NCBI GenBank assembly: GCA_024636215.1
Contig: JAGXHL010000069.1
Location: forward strand, 1-39,122
Reading direction: 5' to 3'
Source of the DNA: Deltaproteobacteria bacterium
Lineage (GTDB): Bacteria > Desulfobacterota > Desulfuromonadia > Desulfuromonadales > BM103
Length of the DNA: 39,122 nt
The position numbers were made by a program, and so were the translations under genes. Position 1 is the stretch's first letter. Every line of letters begins with the position of its first letter. Positions 16,272 to 23,227 of the stretch are shown here, one piece after another. The notes under the pieces were generated by a model that was not told the DNA's origin, did no database searches, and saw nothing but the letters and a program-made list of their open reading frames with translations.

Positions 16272-17285
16272 TCAATTCTCTATCTGGAGTTCCTTGAGGC
16301 ACTCACTCATTTTTTTAATCACTTGATGGGTCTCGCTGTCATGAGCCATCTTGATGGCATTCATGATAGCCCTGGGATTGGAACTGCCATGACAGATCAT
16401 CGCCGTCCCCTGTACGCCCAGCAAGGGCGCACCGCCATATTCGGCGTAATCGACTTTTTTCTTGAATGCTTTCAGTGCCGGCCGAGCCAGGAGATAACCG
16501 ATTTTAGACAAAAGTCTCGAACCGAACTCTTGCCGCAGGATAGCACCGATCGCCTCTGCAAGCCCTTCTGAGACCTTGAGGACGACATTGCCAACAAAGC
16601 CGTCACAAACAACAACGTCAACATTGGCATTGTAGATGTCACGGCCTTCGGTGTAGCCAACGTAGTTCAGTGTCGTTCTCTTGAGAATCTGGTTAGCCTC
16701 ACGGGTCAACTCATTCCCCTTCGACTCCTCCTCGCCATTGGACAAAAGGCCGATTCGAGGCGAAGTCTTGCCAAGCATCTGGGCAGCGTAAACACTTCCC
16801 ATCAGGGCAAACTGTACAAGATGCGGCGGCTTGCAATCGACGTTGCCGCCGACGTCCAGGATCAGGGTCTGATCCTTAAGATTAGGGACAACGGTCGCTA
16901 TAGCCGGACGATCAATACCCGGGATGCGCTTCAGCACAAACATTCCGGCCGCCATGGTTGCTCCCGAGTTGCCGGTGCTGACTATGGCATTGACACGGTC
17001 ATCCTTGAGCAGATTAAAGGCAACCCGGATTGACGAGTCCTTTTTTTTGCGAACAGCATCAGAGGCCGAATCATGCATACCGACAATTTCGCTGGCCTGT
17101 TCGACCCGAATATCCAGGCCCTGAGTGTCATGCTTGGCCAGTTCCTGTGCGATAAGCTCATGTTGACCGACCAGAACAATGGGAATCTGCCATCGTCTGG
17201 CAGCCATAACGGCGCCCTCGACCTCGTGTGCGGGAGAATGGTCGCCGCCCATGGCGTCAACAGCAACTATGGGGCGATTGCTCAA
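16272..17285 (-). CDS. plsX: Phosphate acyltransferase PlsX
   Basis: This 337-aa enzyme converts acyl-ACP to acyl-phosphate, the donor used by PlsY in phospholipid synthesis. The N-terminal [12 protein letters not shown] is diagnostic, with conserved [13 protein letters not shown] and [13 protein letters not shown] further on. The start codon is TTG, preceded at eight bases by AAGGGA; no ATG precedes the conserved N-terminus. It follows rpmF by 12 bp, the conserved rpmF-plsX-fab arrangement. Confidence 0.96.
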   Translation of the reverse strand: MSNRPIVAVDAMGGDHSPAHEVEGAVMAARRWQIPIVLVGQHELIAQELAKHDTQGLDIRVEQASEIVGMHDSASDAVRKKKDSSIRVAFNLLKDDRVNAIVSTGNSGATMAAGMFVLKRIPGIDRPAIATVVPNLKDQTLILDVGGNVDCKPPHLVQFALMGSVYAAQMLGKTSPRIGLLSNGEEESKGNELTREANQILKRTTLNYVGYTEGRDIYNANVDVVVCDGFVGNVVLKVSEGLAEAIGAILRQEFGSRLLSKIGYLLARPALKAFKKKVDYAEYGGAPLLGVQGTAMICHGSSNPRAIMNAIKMAHDSETHQVIKKMSECLKELQIEN

Positions 17286-17297
17286 GAGAAAGGTCCC

Positions 17298-17477
17298 TTA
17301 TTCTGTTACGCCTAGGACGTCCTTACCCTTGTAATTGCCACATGAAGGGCAAGCACGATGAGACTGCTTAGGCTCCTGACATTGCGGGCAAAGGGAAACA
17401 CCTGGGGTTTTCAAAGCATCATGGGAACGGCGCATGTCGCGCTTGGATTTCGAAGTCTTTTTCTTTGGTACGGCCAT
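17298..17477 (-). CDS. rpmF: 50S ribosomal protein L32
   Basis: This 59-aa ribosomal protein begins [19 protein letters not shown], the family signature. It retains a CPQC...CPSC zinc ribbon, so it is the zinc-binding form. The frame is open for 13 more codons upstream, but the ATG at 17477 gives the universal N-terminus. It sits between the DUF177 gene and plsX, the usual YceD-rpmF-plsX order. Confidence 0.97.
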   Translation of the reverse strand: MAVPKKKTSKSKRDMRRSHDALKTPGVSLCPQCQEPKQSHRACPSCGNYKGKDVLGVTE

Positions 17478-17556
17478 CGTCTTTGTGTCTCCTTGAAGTG
17501 CCGGCTTCTCCGGCATTTATATGGTCAGGGTTTTTACCCCGCGTTGTTCTCAGTCG

Positions 17557-18093
17557 TTAAACTTTAAAATTCTTCAGGGCGGCAAGACCTGGATGAAGAA
17601 TGGGTGGTTCACAGCTGCAGCTGGTTTGATTCAAGTCACAACCACAAGCAGGGCAAAGCCCGCGACAGGATTGCCGACATAATGGCTGTTGCGGCAAAGC
17701 CATCACGATTTCCTGTTCCAGGTCCGACTGCAAATCCAGCTCTGTGCCGGAAAACCTTATCAGACCCAAGTCGTCAGCCTGGAGTTCCAACTCCTCATCC
17801 GGGCTTGACTCATCCTCTTCTCTATTGACATAAGTCAACTGAATCGGAACATCAAGGCGTGTAATCACCGGTGCCAGACAGCGACAGCACGGAGAGGTGA
17901 CTAAAGTCTCTAAATTGCCGGTGACTCTGATGAAATCACCAACCCATGCCGCTTGCAGAGAGCCCTTGATCGATTCATTGAAAATGACCCTCTCAGTGGC
18001 CATCAGCTCGGAGAGAACCGGAAAGTCGATCGCCTCTTCAGCAACATCAATCTGGCGTGGTGTTCTTTTAAGTTTGTCGATATGAATCAGCAC
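17557..18093 (-). CDS. DUF177 (YceD-family) protein
   Basis: A 178-aa member of the DUF177/YceD family, which is commonly encoded directly upstream of rpmF; in several lineages it has been linked to 23S rRNA metabolism. The middle contains the conserved CCRCLAPV. The C-terminus carries a cysteine cluster, CRQSCRGLCPACGCDLNQTS, likely a zinc site. The start is GTG, with GAGGT eight bases upstream. It is the first gene of the long minus-strand run and lies directly downstream of a good promoter. Confidence 0.88.
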   Translation of the reverse strand: MLIHIDKLKRTPRQIDVAEEAIDFPVLSELMATERVIFNESIKGSLQAAWVGDFIRVTGNLETLVTSPCCRCLAPVITRLDVPIQLTYVNREEDESSPDEELELQADDLGLIRFSGTELDLQSDLEQEIVMALPQQPLCRQSCRGLCPACGCDLNQTSCSCEPPILHPGLAALKNFKV

Positions 18094-18128
18094 GACAATC
18101 TACCTCATGGTATTTTGAGCAAGGCGCC

Positions 18129-18156
18129 AGTATAGGAACCTCCATGAAACAGTCAA
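18129..18156 (-). promoter_or_regulatory. Sigma70-type promoter for the DUF177-rpmF-plsX-fab run
   Basis: On the minus strand TTGACT (18156-18151) is followed after 16 bases by TATACT (18134-18129), about 36 bp before the GTG of the DUF177 gene. Spacing and hexamers fit a housekeeping promoter. It probably drives at least the lipid part of the downstream genes. Confidence 0.7.
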
Positions 18157-18213
18157 GAAGTTTTCACCTGCAGCCGAAATCAAGTCCCCTCTATTAACGT
18201 ATTAAAGATAAAT

Positions 18214-18253
18214 TTGCAAGAGTTTAGTGCCCTGTAAACAGGGGCTCTTGCAA
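18214..18253. promoter_or_regulatory. Nested inverted repeat in the divergent DUF177/mazG region
   Basis: TTGCAAGAG and CTCTTGCAA form a perfect 9-bp outer pair. Inside lies CCCTG-TAAA-CAGGG, a second perfect 5-bp stem. There is no T-run, so it is not a standard terminator. It lies about 55 bp upstream of mazG and could be a leader hairpin or a binding site for a dimeric regulator. Confidence 0.55.
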
Positions 18254-18306
18254 TATCGAGAAGGCTGCGGTAGAACGGGTCAACACAGTAGGGGAAAAGA
18301 TCAAAG

Positions 18307-18999
18307 ATGACACATAATGACTTGCCTCAAAAGCTTGAATCCTTACTGCAGATCATGCGGGCTCTAAGAGCCCCGCATGGCTGTCCCTGGGATATCGAAC
18401 AGACTTCCGAGAGCCTTACTCCTTATATCCTTGAAGAGGCCTGCGAGCTCATCGATGCCATTGAAGGAGGAGACCCGGACGTTGTTCTTGATGAGCTCGG
18501 CGACCTGCTCCTGCAAGTTGTCTTTCAGGCACAGATATACGATGAGCAAGGGCTGTTCAGTTTCGAAGATGTGGCGGGCGGCATCGGAGAGAAATTGACA
18601 CGCCGACATCCGCATGTTTTTGCCCGCGAAGTGACTTCAACCCCGGAAGACGAACTCGACCAACAGTGGGACAGGATCAAAAGCTCCGAAAAAACCCACA
18701 ACAAAAGTTGCCTGGCCGATCACCTGCCGGGCAAGCTGCCGGCCTTGCAAAAGGCGCAAAAACTCTTAAGCAGAGTAAAGCGTGATAAGAGAGAGGATGA
18801 GCTCCCACGATTAGTAAAGAGCTTAATTTCATCAGAGGAGCAGACAGAAGTTCAAAATAACAAAACGCAATTCAATGATGAGGTCTTGGGACAGACGCTG
18901 TTCGAGATTGTCCGACTGGCCCAGGAGGCTGGCCTGGATGCCGAGTCTGCACTGCGCAAAACCATCAGACAAATCATGAGTGGACTCGACAGTAATTGA
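18307..18999 (+). CDS. mazG: Nucleoside triphosphate pyrophosphohydrolase MazG
   Basis: A 230-aa MazG-type NTP pyrophosphohydrolase, thought to cleanse the nucleotide pool and, in E. coli, to reduce ppGpp-linked stress signalling. The N-terminal domain shows PHGCPWDIEQTSESL and the metal-binding helices EEACELIDAI and LDELGDLLLQVVF (EExxE and ExxD). A linker with RRHPHVFA leads to a shorter second MazG-like domain. It is about 30 aa shorter than E. coli MazG. GGGGAAAAGATC precedes the ATG. A MITE-like remnant begins six bases after the stop. Confidence 0.93.
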   Translation: MTHNDLPQKLESLLQIMRALRAPHGCPWDIEQTSESLTPYILEEACELIDAIEGGDPDVVLDELGDLLLQVVFQAQIYDEQGLFSFEDVAGGIGEKLTRRHPHVFAREVTSTPEDELDQQWDRIKSSEKTHNKSCLADHLPGKLPALQKAQKLLSRVKRDKREDELPRLVKSLISSEEQTEVQNNKTQFNDEVLGQTLFEIVRLAQEAGLDAESALRKTIRQIMSGLDSN

Positions 19000-19004
19000 C
19001 GCTG

Positions 19005-19034
19005 ACAGCGTGTCCGATTATCCATGAGCGGCTG
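19005..19034. mobile_element. Degenerate end of the MITE-like element
   Basis: GTGTCCGATTATCCATGAGC followed by GGCTGC closely matches the left end of the full copy at 19733 (CTGTCAGACTATCCATGAGC followed by CGGCTGC). The similarity is lost beyond about 30 bp, so this is a decayed or truncated end. Confidence 0.55.
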
Positions 19035-19125
19035 CTGGAAAAGTGCTTTCAAAATCATTACATCTGTCAAGCATTTTCTCAATAAAATGACAAATAACAA
19101 AAAAAACAATGTGTTTCAAGGACCT

Positions 19126-19164
19126 ATCAACCTTGTCCACAAACTGTGTGGACAAGTCGTTGAT
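19126..19164. promoter_or_regulatory. Inverted pair of DnaA-box-like sites
   Basis: CTTGTCCACA and TGTGGACAAG form a perfect 10-bp inverted repeat with a 5-nt spacer. ATCAAC and GTTGAT outside extend the symmetry with a 2-base offset. TTGTCCACA differs from the DnaA consensus TTATCCACA by one base, so there are two head-to-head near-consensus boxes next to an A-rich tract. No T-run follows, so it is a poor terminator. Confidence 0.5.
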
Positions 19165-19343
19165 AACCATGTGAATAAACCAGGCCTCAAACCGAACAAT
19201 AACAACTTACACCTTCTGCCTGTTTTTTAAGCATATTATTTTGTACGTTAAATCAGTAACTTACCATATGCAAACAAAAACAAGGCAGATATGGTGGCTG
19301 TCATCGTCAGGTTCATTAACGACAATCAATTAAGTGAGGACGA

Positions 19344-19736
19344 GTGTTTATAAAACTGCTGATATTCTTCATCTTTGTACCACTTATGGAAATCTACATC
19401 CTGATTGAAGCAGGACGGATTGTGGGACTTGTCCCCACGCTGTTCCTGATCATAACGACAGGTGCCGCCGGAGCATGGTTGGCACAAAGTCAGGGAGTTG
19501 AAATCCTCAAAAGAATTCAGGAGGAAACGTCACGGGGGCAGATGCCGGCGACAACCCTTATAGACGGTGCCCTGGTCCTGGTTGGCGGGCTGCTCCTGTT
19601 GACCCCGGGCTTCTTCACCGATGCCCTCGGCTTCAGCTTTCTTGTGCCCCTGACCCGGGATCTCTGGAGACAAGGTTTAAATGCCTGGCTGCAGAAACAG
19701 CTCAGACAGGGATCCGTTACGATTCATCGCCGCTAG
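19344..19736 (+). CDS. fxsA: FxsA family membrane protein
   Basis: A 130-aa inner-membrane protein of the FxsA family, named for suppression of phage T7 exclusion by F plasmid when overproduced in E. coli. Hydrophobic segments lie at about residues 1-20, 25-45 and 70-95. The family block VGGLLLLTPGFFTDALGF is clear. The start is GTG, with GTGAGG upstream. The TAG stop is part of the MITE terminus (CTAG at 19733-19736), so the C-terminus may have been cut. E. coli FxsA is longer (158 aa). Confidence 0.9.
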   Translation: MFIKLLIFFIFVPLMEIYILIEAGRIVGLVPTLFLIITTGAAGAWLAQSQGVEILKRIQEETSRGQMPATTLIDGALVLVGGLLLLTPGFFTDALGFSFLVPLTRDLWRQGLNAWLQKQLRQGSVTIHRR

Positions 19737-19901
19737 CAGGCTGTCAGACTATCCATGAGCCGGCTGCAAATCCGGCTGTTTGGCCCATATTTCAGCTCCT
19801 TTTTGGTCCATAGCTACGGCTATGAACCTGCAAATGAGCTAAAATCTGTTCTCAAACATCCAGATTTTAGCTTCGGCCCGTATAGTCCGACAGCCTGCTA
19901 G
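19733..19901. mobile_element. MITE-like element, copy B (169 bp)
   Basis: A 169-bp unit bounded by CTAGCAGGCTGTCAGACTAT and the complementary ATAGTCCGACAGCCTGCTAG, with one mismatch between the ends. It is the reverse complement of copy A at 8920-9088 and has identical length. It has no coding capacity for a transposase. The ends share CTAG, compatible with a TA target duplication. It begins at the last codon of fxsA, and its right end is shared with a partial third copy. Confidence 0.92.
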
Positions 19902-19953
19902 CAGGCTGTCGGACAATCCATGAGCCGGCTGCAAATTGGCTGTTTGGCCCATA
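19898..19953. mobile_element. Partial MITE copy C (56 bp)
   Basis: Starting from the same CTAG that closes copy B, a second copy of the element's left end runs for 56 bp (CTAGCAGGCTGTCGGACAAT, then CCATGAGCCGGCTGC and TGTTTGGCCCATA) before the match stops. It is in direct orientation with copy B. It could be a nested insertion remnant or the product of a tandem rearrangement. Confidence 0.8.
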
Positions 19954-20004
19954 GCACGGCCGGGTCGAAAACCTGTACGACCAGCAACTCCACTGCTCTG
20001 AAAT

Positions 20005-20040
20005 AAAAAACCTTCCTGACAATGATTAAAGTCCGGAAGG
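20005..20040 (-). terminator. Intrinsic terminator of the minus-strand membrane-protein gene
   Basis: In the minus sense CCTTCCGGAC pairs with GTCAGGAAGG (one mismatch) over a 10-base loop and is followed by TTTTTTATTT. It lies 47 bp after the stop of the gene ending at 20087. Confidence 0.82.
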
Positions 20041-20086
20041 AAGACAGTATCGATAATGGAGAGGGTCAAGGTATCGAGGAGAAAGG

Positions 20087-20425
20087 TCAGGCGCCGTACA
20101 CAATTTCCTGGGTCTCAGAAGACGGCTCGGACTTCAGGAGCAGCCTTAAATCACGGTAAGACTCAACGTTCAATTGCGGGAAAGGATCAAGATCGCGAGA
20201 GGTCGACTGAGGGTCATATTGCCGCACTCCCCAGCCCAGGCAAACAACACAAAGCACAAGGGGGAAAGCCACATTGGCGAGGAAATAAAATGCATGGCCA
20301 AGCGTACGGCCCCAGAAACGCCTGAGTATCCCCAAAAGAGCGTCCTGGCTGCCTGCAAGGACCAGGTAGAGAGACATGGATGCGACATAAAGAGCGAACA
20401 GACCAAAAACCATAGGTGCATTCAT
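20087..20425 (-). CDS. Small membrane protein, unknown function
   Basis: A 112-aa protein I do not recognise. Two hydrophobic segments are evident, at about residues 5-25 (MVFGLFALYVASMSLYLVL) and 43-66 (FYFLANVAFPLVLCVVCLGW). They are joined by a basic loop with GILRRFWGRTLG, and followed by an acidic hydrophilic tail. The ATG at 20425 is chosen because GGAGGG lies eight bases upstream; two in-frame alternatives further upstream lack such a site. A terminator follows. It is not in an operon: fxsA faces it across the MITE copies and the next gene is 233 bp away. Confidence 0.68.
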   Translation of the reverse strand: MNAPMVFGLFALYVASMSLYLVLAGSQDALLGILRRFWGRTLGHAFYFLANVAFPLVLCVVCLGWGVRQYDPQSTSRDLDPFPQLNVESYRDLRLLLKSEPSSETQEIVYGA

Positions 20426-20658
20426 GACGCTGCCCTCCATTGTAAATCTTCGATGAAGTTCTATCGCTCCGGTGCGTACACATCCTGATCCCAGCGGCGG
20501 GCCCCTGTCCCTGCTCTGAACGTCCACAAAGGACCGCACCTGCAAAAAGAATCCAATACTTAACCACCGGATCTATAACAATTATATGCAAATCAACGAT
20601 AAATACAAGATGATAAAACGCTGTTTAATTCAAGGAGCGGGCTATAAATTTGAGAAAG

Positions 20659-21078
20659 TTATTCCCCGATAATTTTCACGAGAACACGCTTTCGCCTGCG
20701 ACCGTCAAACTCACCATAAAAAACCTGTTCCCAGGGTCCGAAATCAAGCTGGCCAGAGGTTACGGCTATGACCACCTCCCGGCCCATGATGGTGCGCTTC
20801 AAATGCCCATCGCCATTATCCTCACCGGTTCTGTTGTGTTGGTAAAGGGTCAAGGGCTCATGGGGAGCAAGTCGCTCCAGCCAACGCTCAAAATCAAGAT
20901 GCAGGCCTCTTTCATCATCATTGATAAAAACTGATGCTGTGATGTGCATGGCATTGCAAAGGACAAGCCCTTCGTGTATACCACTCTCGGCCAGGCATGC
21001 GACAAGATCCGGTGTAATGTTGACAAAACCTCTACGCCCCTCGACCTCAAACCAGAGTTCTTTGCGATATGATTTCAC
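20659..21078 (-). CDS. YjbQ/UPF0047 family protein
   Basis: A 139-aa member of the UPF0047/YjbQ family; a few members have weak thiamine-phosphate synthase activity, but the true role is unclear. The middle block [20 protein letters not shown] and the later [16 protein letters not shown] followed by [11 protein letters not shown] are diagnostic. The frame is open much further upstream, but a GTG at 21078 has AAGGAG six bases before it and gives the normal length of about 140 aa. It is divergent from the glucosaminidase gene. Confidence 0.9.
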   Translation of the reverse strand: MKSYRKELWFEVEGRRGFVNITPDLVACLAESGIHEGLVLCNAMHITASVFINDDERGLHLDFERWLERLAPHEPLTLYQHNRTGEDNGDGHLKRTIMGREVVIAVTSGQLDFGPWEQVFYGEFDGRRRKRVLVKIIGE

Positions 21079-21097
21079 AGGATCTCCTTTTGATTTT

Positions 21098-21126
21098 TTG
21101 TCCACCTGAAACAAGCGTGGTATAAT
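21098..21126 (+). promoter_or_regulatory. Sigma70-type promoter of the bax-like gene
   Basis: TTGTCC at 21098-21103 and a perfect TATAAT at 21121-21126 are separated by 17 bases. The -10 box ends 56 bp before the preferred ATG. It lies in the region shared with the divergent YjbQ gene. Confidence 0.7.
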
Positions 21127-21181
21127 GTAGCGCCGGACAGCTTGAAAGTTGTCAAAACAGAACCATAAACCTGGACAGCAG

Positions 21182-22192
21182 ATGCCTACTACAACAACAA
21201 TCGTACCACGCTCATACGGGCTGCTCACCTTATATGTACTGGTCGCCCTCGCCTGCCTTCCCCAGGCGGAGGTCTTTGCTGCAGAGGAGATTAACGCTAA
21301 AACGGTTAAGTCCATCAGAGCCGAGACGACCTCGGGGCTACATGTTTATTTCCAGGCCCTCGATTACAACTGGATGACCTTTAAAAATGGCGTACCGCCG
21401 ATCATTCTCGAGAAAATTCCTGAAGACATCAATCATTCGGTCAACACGAAAACCAAGAAACAGACTTTTTTCATGGCCCTCTTGCCGATGATCCTGCTTG
21501 CCAACCAGGAGATCAGCCAGGAACGGTTTGAAATCCAGCAGATACTCGATCGACACGAAACCGGGTCCAGCTTGAGCGGCGACTTTAAACGCATCAGTGA
21601 AATAATGAAACGTTACAGTCTTAGAGGCCGGCCGTTTACTGACCGTAGAGTCCGCCGACAACTTCTGAAGAGAGTTGACACCATCCCGCCCGCTCTTGTT
21701 CTGGCTCAAGCCGCAAATGAATCAGCCTGGGGTACTTCCAGGTTTGCGCAGCAAGGCAACAATCTGTTTGGTGAATGGACCTTCAAGCCGGGAACTGGAA
21801 TTGTCCCGACAGGGCGGCCGGACGGCGAAATTTACGAGGTTCGCGTCTTCAACAGCATTTACCAGTCCATTCGCAGCTACCTGAACAACCTCAACACTCA
21901 TAGAGCTTACAGGCAGCTCCGGGAGATCAGAGCCAATCTCCGCCAGGCGAAAGAACCTGTAACAGGAGTCGCCCTCTCTGCAGGGCTGATTCATTATTCT
22001 CAACGTGGGGAAGAATATATAAATGAGATTAATGCGATGATCCGCCATAACAATCTGGGCAAAACCAACCTGGCGAAATTGCGACAGGCTCAGCAGGATG
22101 CCCTGACCCACATCAACTCCAACGGCAGCGGTCTCTTCTCAACGCGAAACAGACTGATCGGTCACACCCAAACCGCTTGGTATGACCCATAA
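21182..22192 (+). CDS. Bax-type exported glucosaminidase-domain protein
   Basis: A 336-aa protein with a hydrophobic export signal (about residues 11-33, ending near EVFAAEE). Its C-terminal half is glucosaminidase-like, with [20 protein letters not shown] and NNLFGEWTF holding the likely catalytic glutamate, followed by [17 protein letters not shown]. This matches Bax and relatives in the GH73-like family, expected to cleave peptidoglycan in the periplasm. The ATG at 21182 is preferred; a TTG at 21149 would add 11 residues. Its last 54 bp overlap the 3' end of the polysaccharide deacetylase gene on the other strand. Confidence 0.87.
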   Translation: MPTTTTIVPRSYGLLTLYVLVALACLPQAEVFAAEEINAKTVKSIRAETTSGLHVYFQALDYNWMTFKNGVPPIILEKIPEDINHSVNTKTKKQTFFMALLPMILLANQEISQERFEIQQILDRHETGSSLSGDFKRISEIMKRYSLRGRPFTDRRVRRQLLKRVDTIPPALVLAQAANESAWGTSRFAQQGNNLFGEWTFKPGTGIVPTGRPDGEIYEVRVFNSIYQSIRSYLNNLNTHRAYRQLREIRANLRQAKEPVTGVALSAGLIHYSQRGEEYINEINAMIRHNNLGKTNLAKLRQAQQDALTHINSNGSGLFSTRNRLIGHTQTAWYDP

Positions 22193-23227
22193 ATGACTAT
22201 ACCAGTACCAGACCCTTCCCAGTGCATCGGATGCCGTGACAGTGTACTTGCTGCGTCGTCCTGCCAATGGCTTAAGCGCCCTCACGGAATAGACACCCCC
22301 TTCTTCAGCACCGCCCTGTATCAAACACTCTGCCTGGCCCGGCACATAGCACTTCAAGGTTCTCTCATCAATCAGATTCCTGTTCAAGTGAAACTTTAAC
22401 AGCGGTGGGTTTTCTCCTATAATAACAGTATCTTGCTGTTCTGAAAATTTAACGGGAAGACTCTTCATAAACACTCGACTCCGAAATTCGCTGAGCGCGG
22501 AGTAAGGCCCGCCAACCGGGAAGCGCGGCAGCGTATAGAGATCCTGGCCGTCAGTAATCACACCGGATTGTTGACCGAAAGCAGCGGCAAAACCGGCCTC
22601 CCGGATCAGGCGTGACAGCTCAGCAGAGAATTCGCCGTAGGGGTAAGCAAAAAGCTGTGGGGGTGAGCCGAGAGTCTTTTCGAACATGGCCTGGGAGCGC
22701 TTCAAGTCATCGGCAACTCTGCCACGCCATGCGCTCTCTGTTTCTGCAGGCAGACGATCCAGCAAGTAGGCATGACTGGCTGAGTGGTTGCCAATTTCAA
22801 CCCCCTCCTGCTGCAACAGGCGAAGATCCTGCCAAGTCATATAATCATCGCCACCAACAGTATCAGTACTGACAAAAAGTGTCGCGGTATAACCGTATTG
22901 CTTCAGCAAAGGCCAGCCATCGGTCAAGAAGGAAAGATAACCATCATCCACCGAAATCACAGCGCAACGCTGTGGAAGACTCTCCCCTGCCCTCATTCGG
23001 GCGACAACCTCACCGAGCGTCAGAACGGTAAATTGCTCGTCCTTAAGAACCTGGAGATGGGCTTTGAAATTTTCCGTCGCGATGTTGGTGGAAGGATATC
23101 TGGAGTCGTTAAACCGATGGTAAACAAACGCACGGGCTTCGCTGGCAAACGCCTCACTGGCGGGCACCAGCAGTAGCACAGCAAACACCAAGAAAAACAA
23201 GAACTGGTTAGGCCTTATATTAGTCAT
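22139..23227 (-). CDS. Exported polysaccharide deacetylase (NodB domain)
   Basis: A 362-aa protein with an N-terminal signal segment (residues 9-29, FLFFLVFAVLLLVPASEAFA). The NodB domain carries all three catalytic motifs: ISVDDGYLSF with the metal aspartates, GNHSASHAYL with both histidines, and LFAYPYGEFS. The start YHRFNDSRYPSTNIA resembles PgaB-type N-acetylglucosamine deacetylases. The last 90 or so residues form an extra domain I do not recognise. The ATG lies within the 3' end of the RelA/SpoT homologue (8-bp overlap) without its own ribosome binding site, so translation is coupled. The 3' end overlaps the bax-like gene. Confidence 0.9.
   Translation of the reverse strand: MTNIRPNQFLFFLVFAVLLLVPASEAFASEARAFVYHRFNDSRYPSTNIATENFKAHLQVLKDEQFTVLTLGEVVARMRAGESLPQRCAVISVDDGYLSFLTDGWPLLKQYGYTATLFVSTDTVGGDDYMTWQDLRLLQQEGVEIGNHSASHAYLLDRLPAETESAWRGRVADDLKRSQAMFEKTLGSPPQLFAYPYGEFSAELSRLIREAGFAAAFGQQSGVITDGQDLYTLPRFPVGGPYSALSEFRSRVFMKSLPVKFSEQQDTVIIGENPPLLKFHLNRNLIDERTLKCYVPGQAECLIQGGAEEGGVYSVRALKPLAGRRSKYTVTASDALGRVWYWYSHLWVIPSGLGVTDQSVSR

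Larger units (their letters stand above)
19000..19343. other. A/T-rich intergenic region, mazG to fxsA
   Basis: This 344-bp gap carries a MITE remnant at 19005-19034, an A-rich tract at 19080-19110, and a long inverted repeat with two DnaA-box-like arms at 19126-19164. No convincing small gene or terminator is visible. Codon-like frames through it are short and featureless. Confidence 0.55.

Noticed and set aside
19126..19164. Chromosomal replication origin
   Set aside because: Only two DnaA-like boxes are present, and no origin-linked genes such as dnaA, dnaN, rpmH or gidA are in the window.
19126..19164. Rho-independent terminator of mazG
   Set aside because: The stem is strong but no T-run follows on either strand.
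19839..20069. Minus-strand frame of 76 codons running into the MITE copies
   Set aside because: Its C-terminal half is simply the translated MITE, and the same residues appear beside ribD. The frame overlaps the terminator of the neighbouring gene. It is not a gene.
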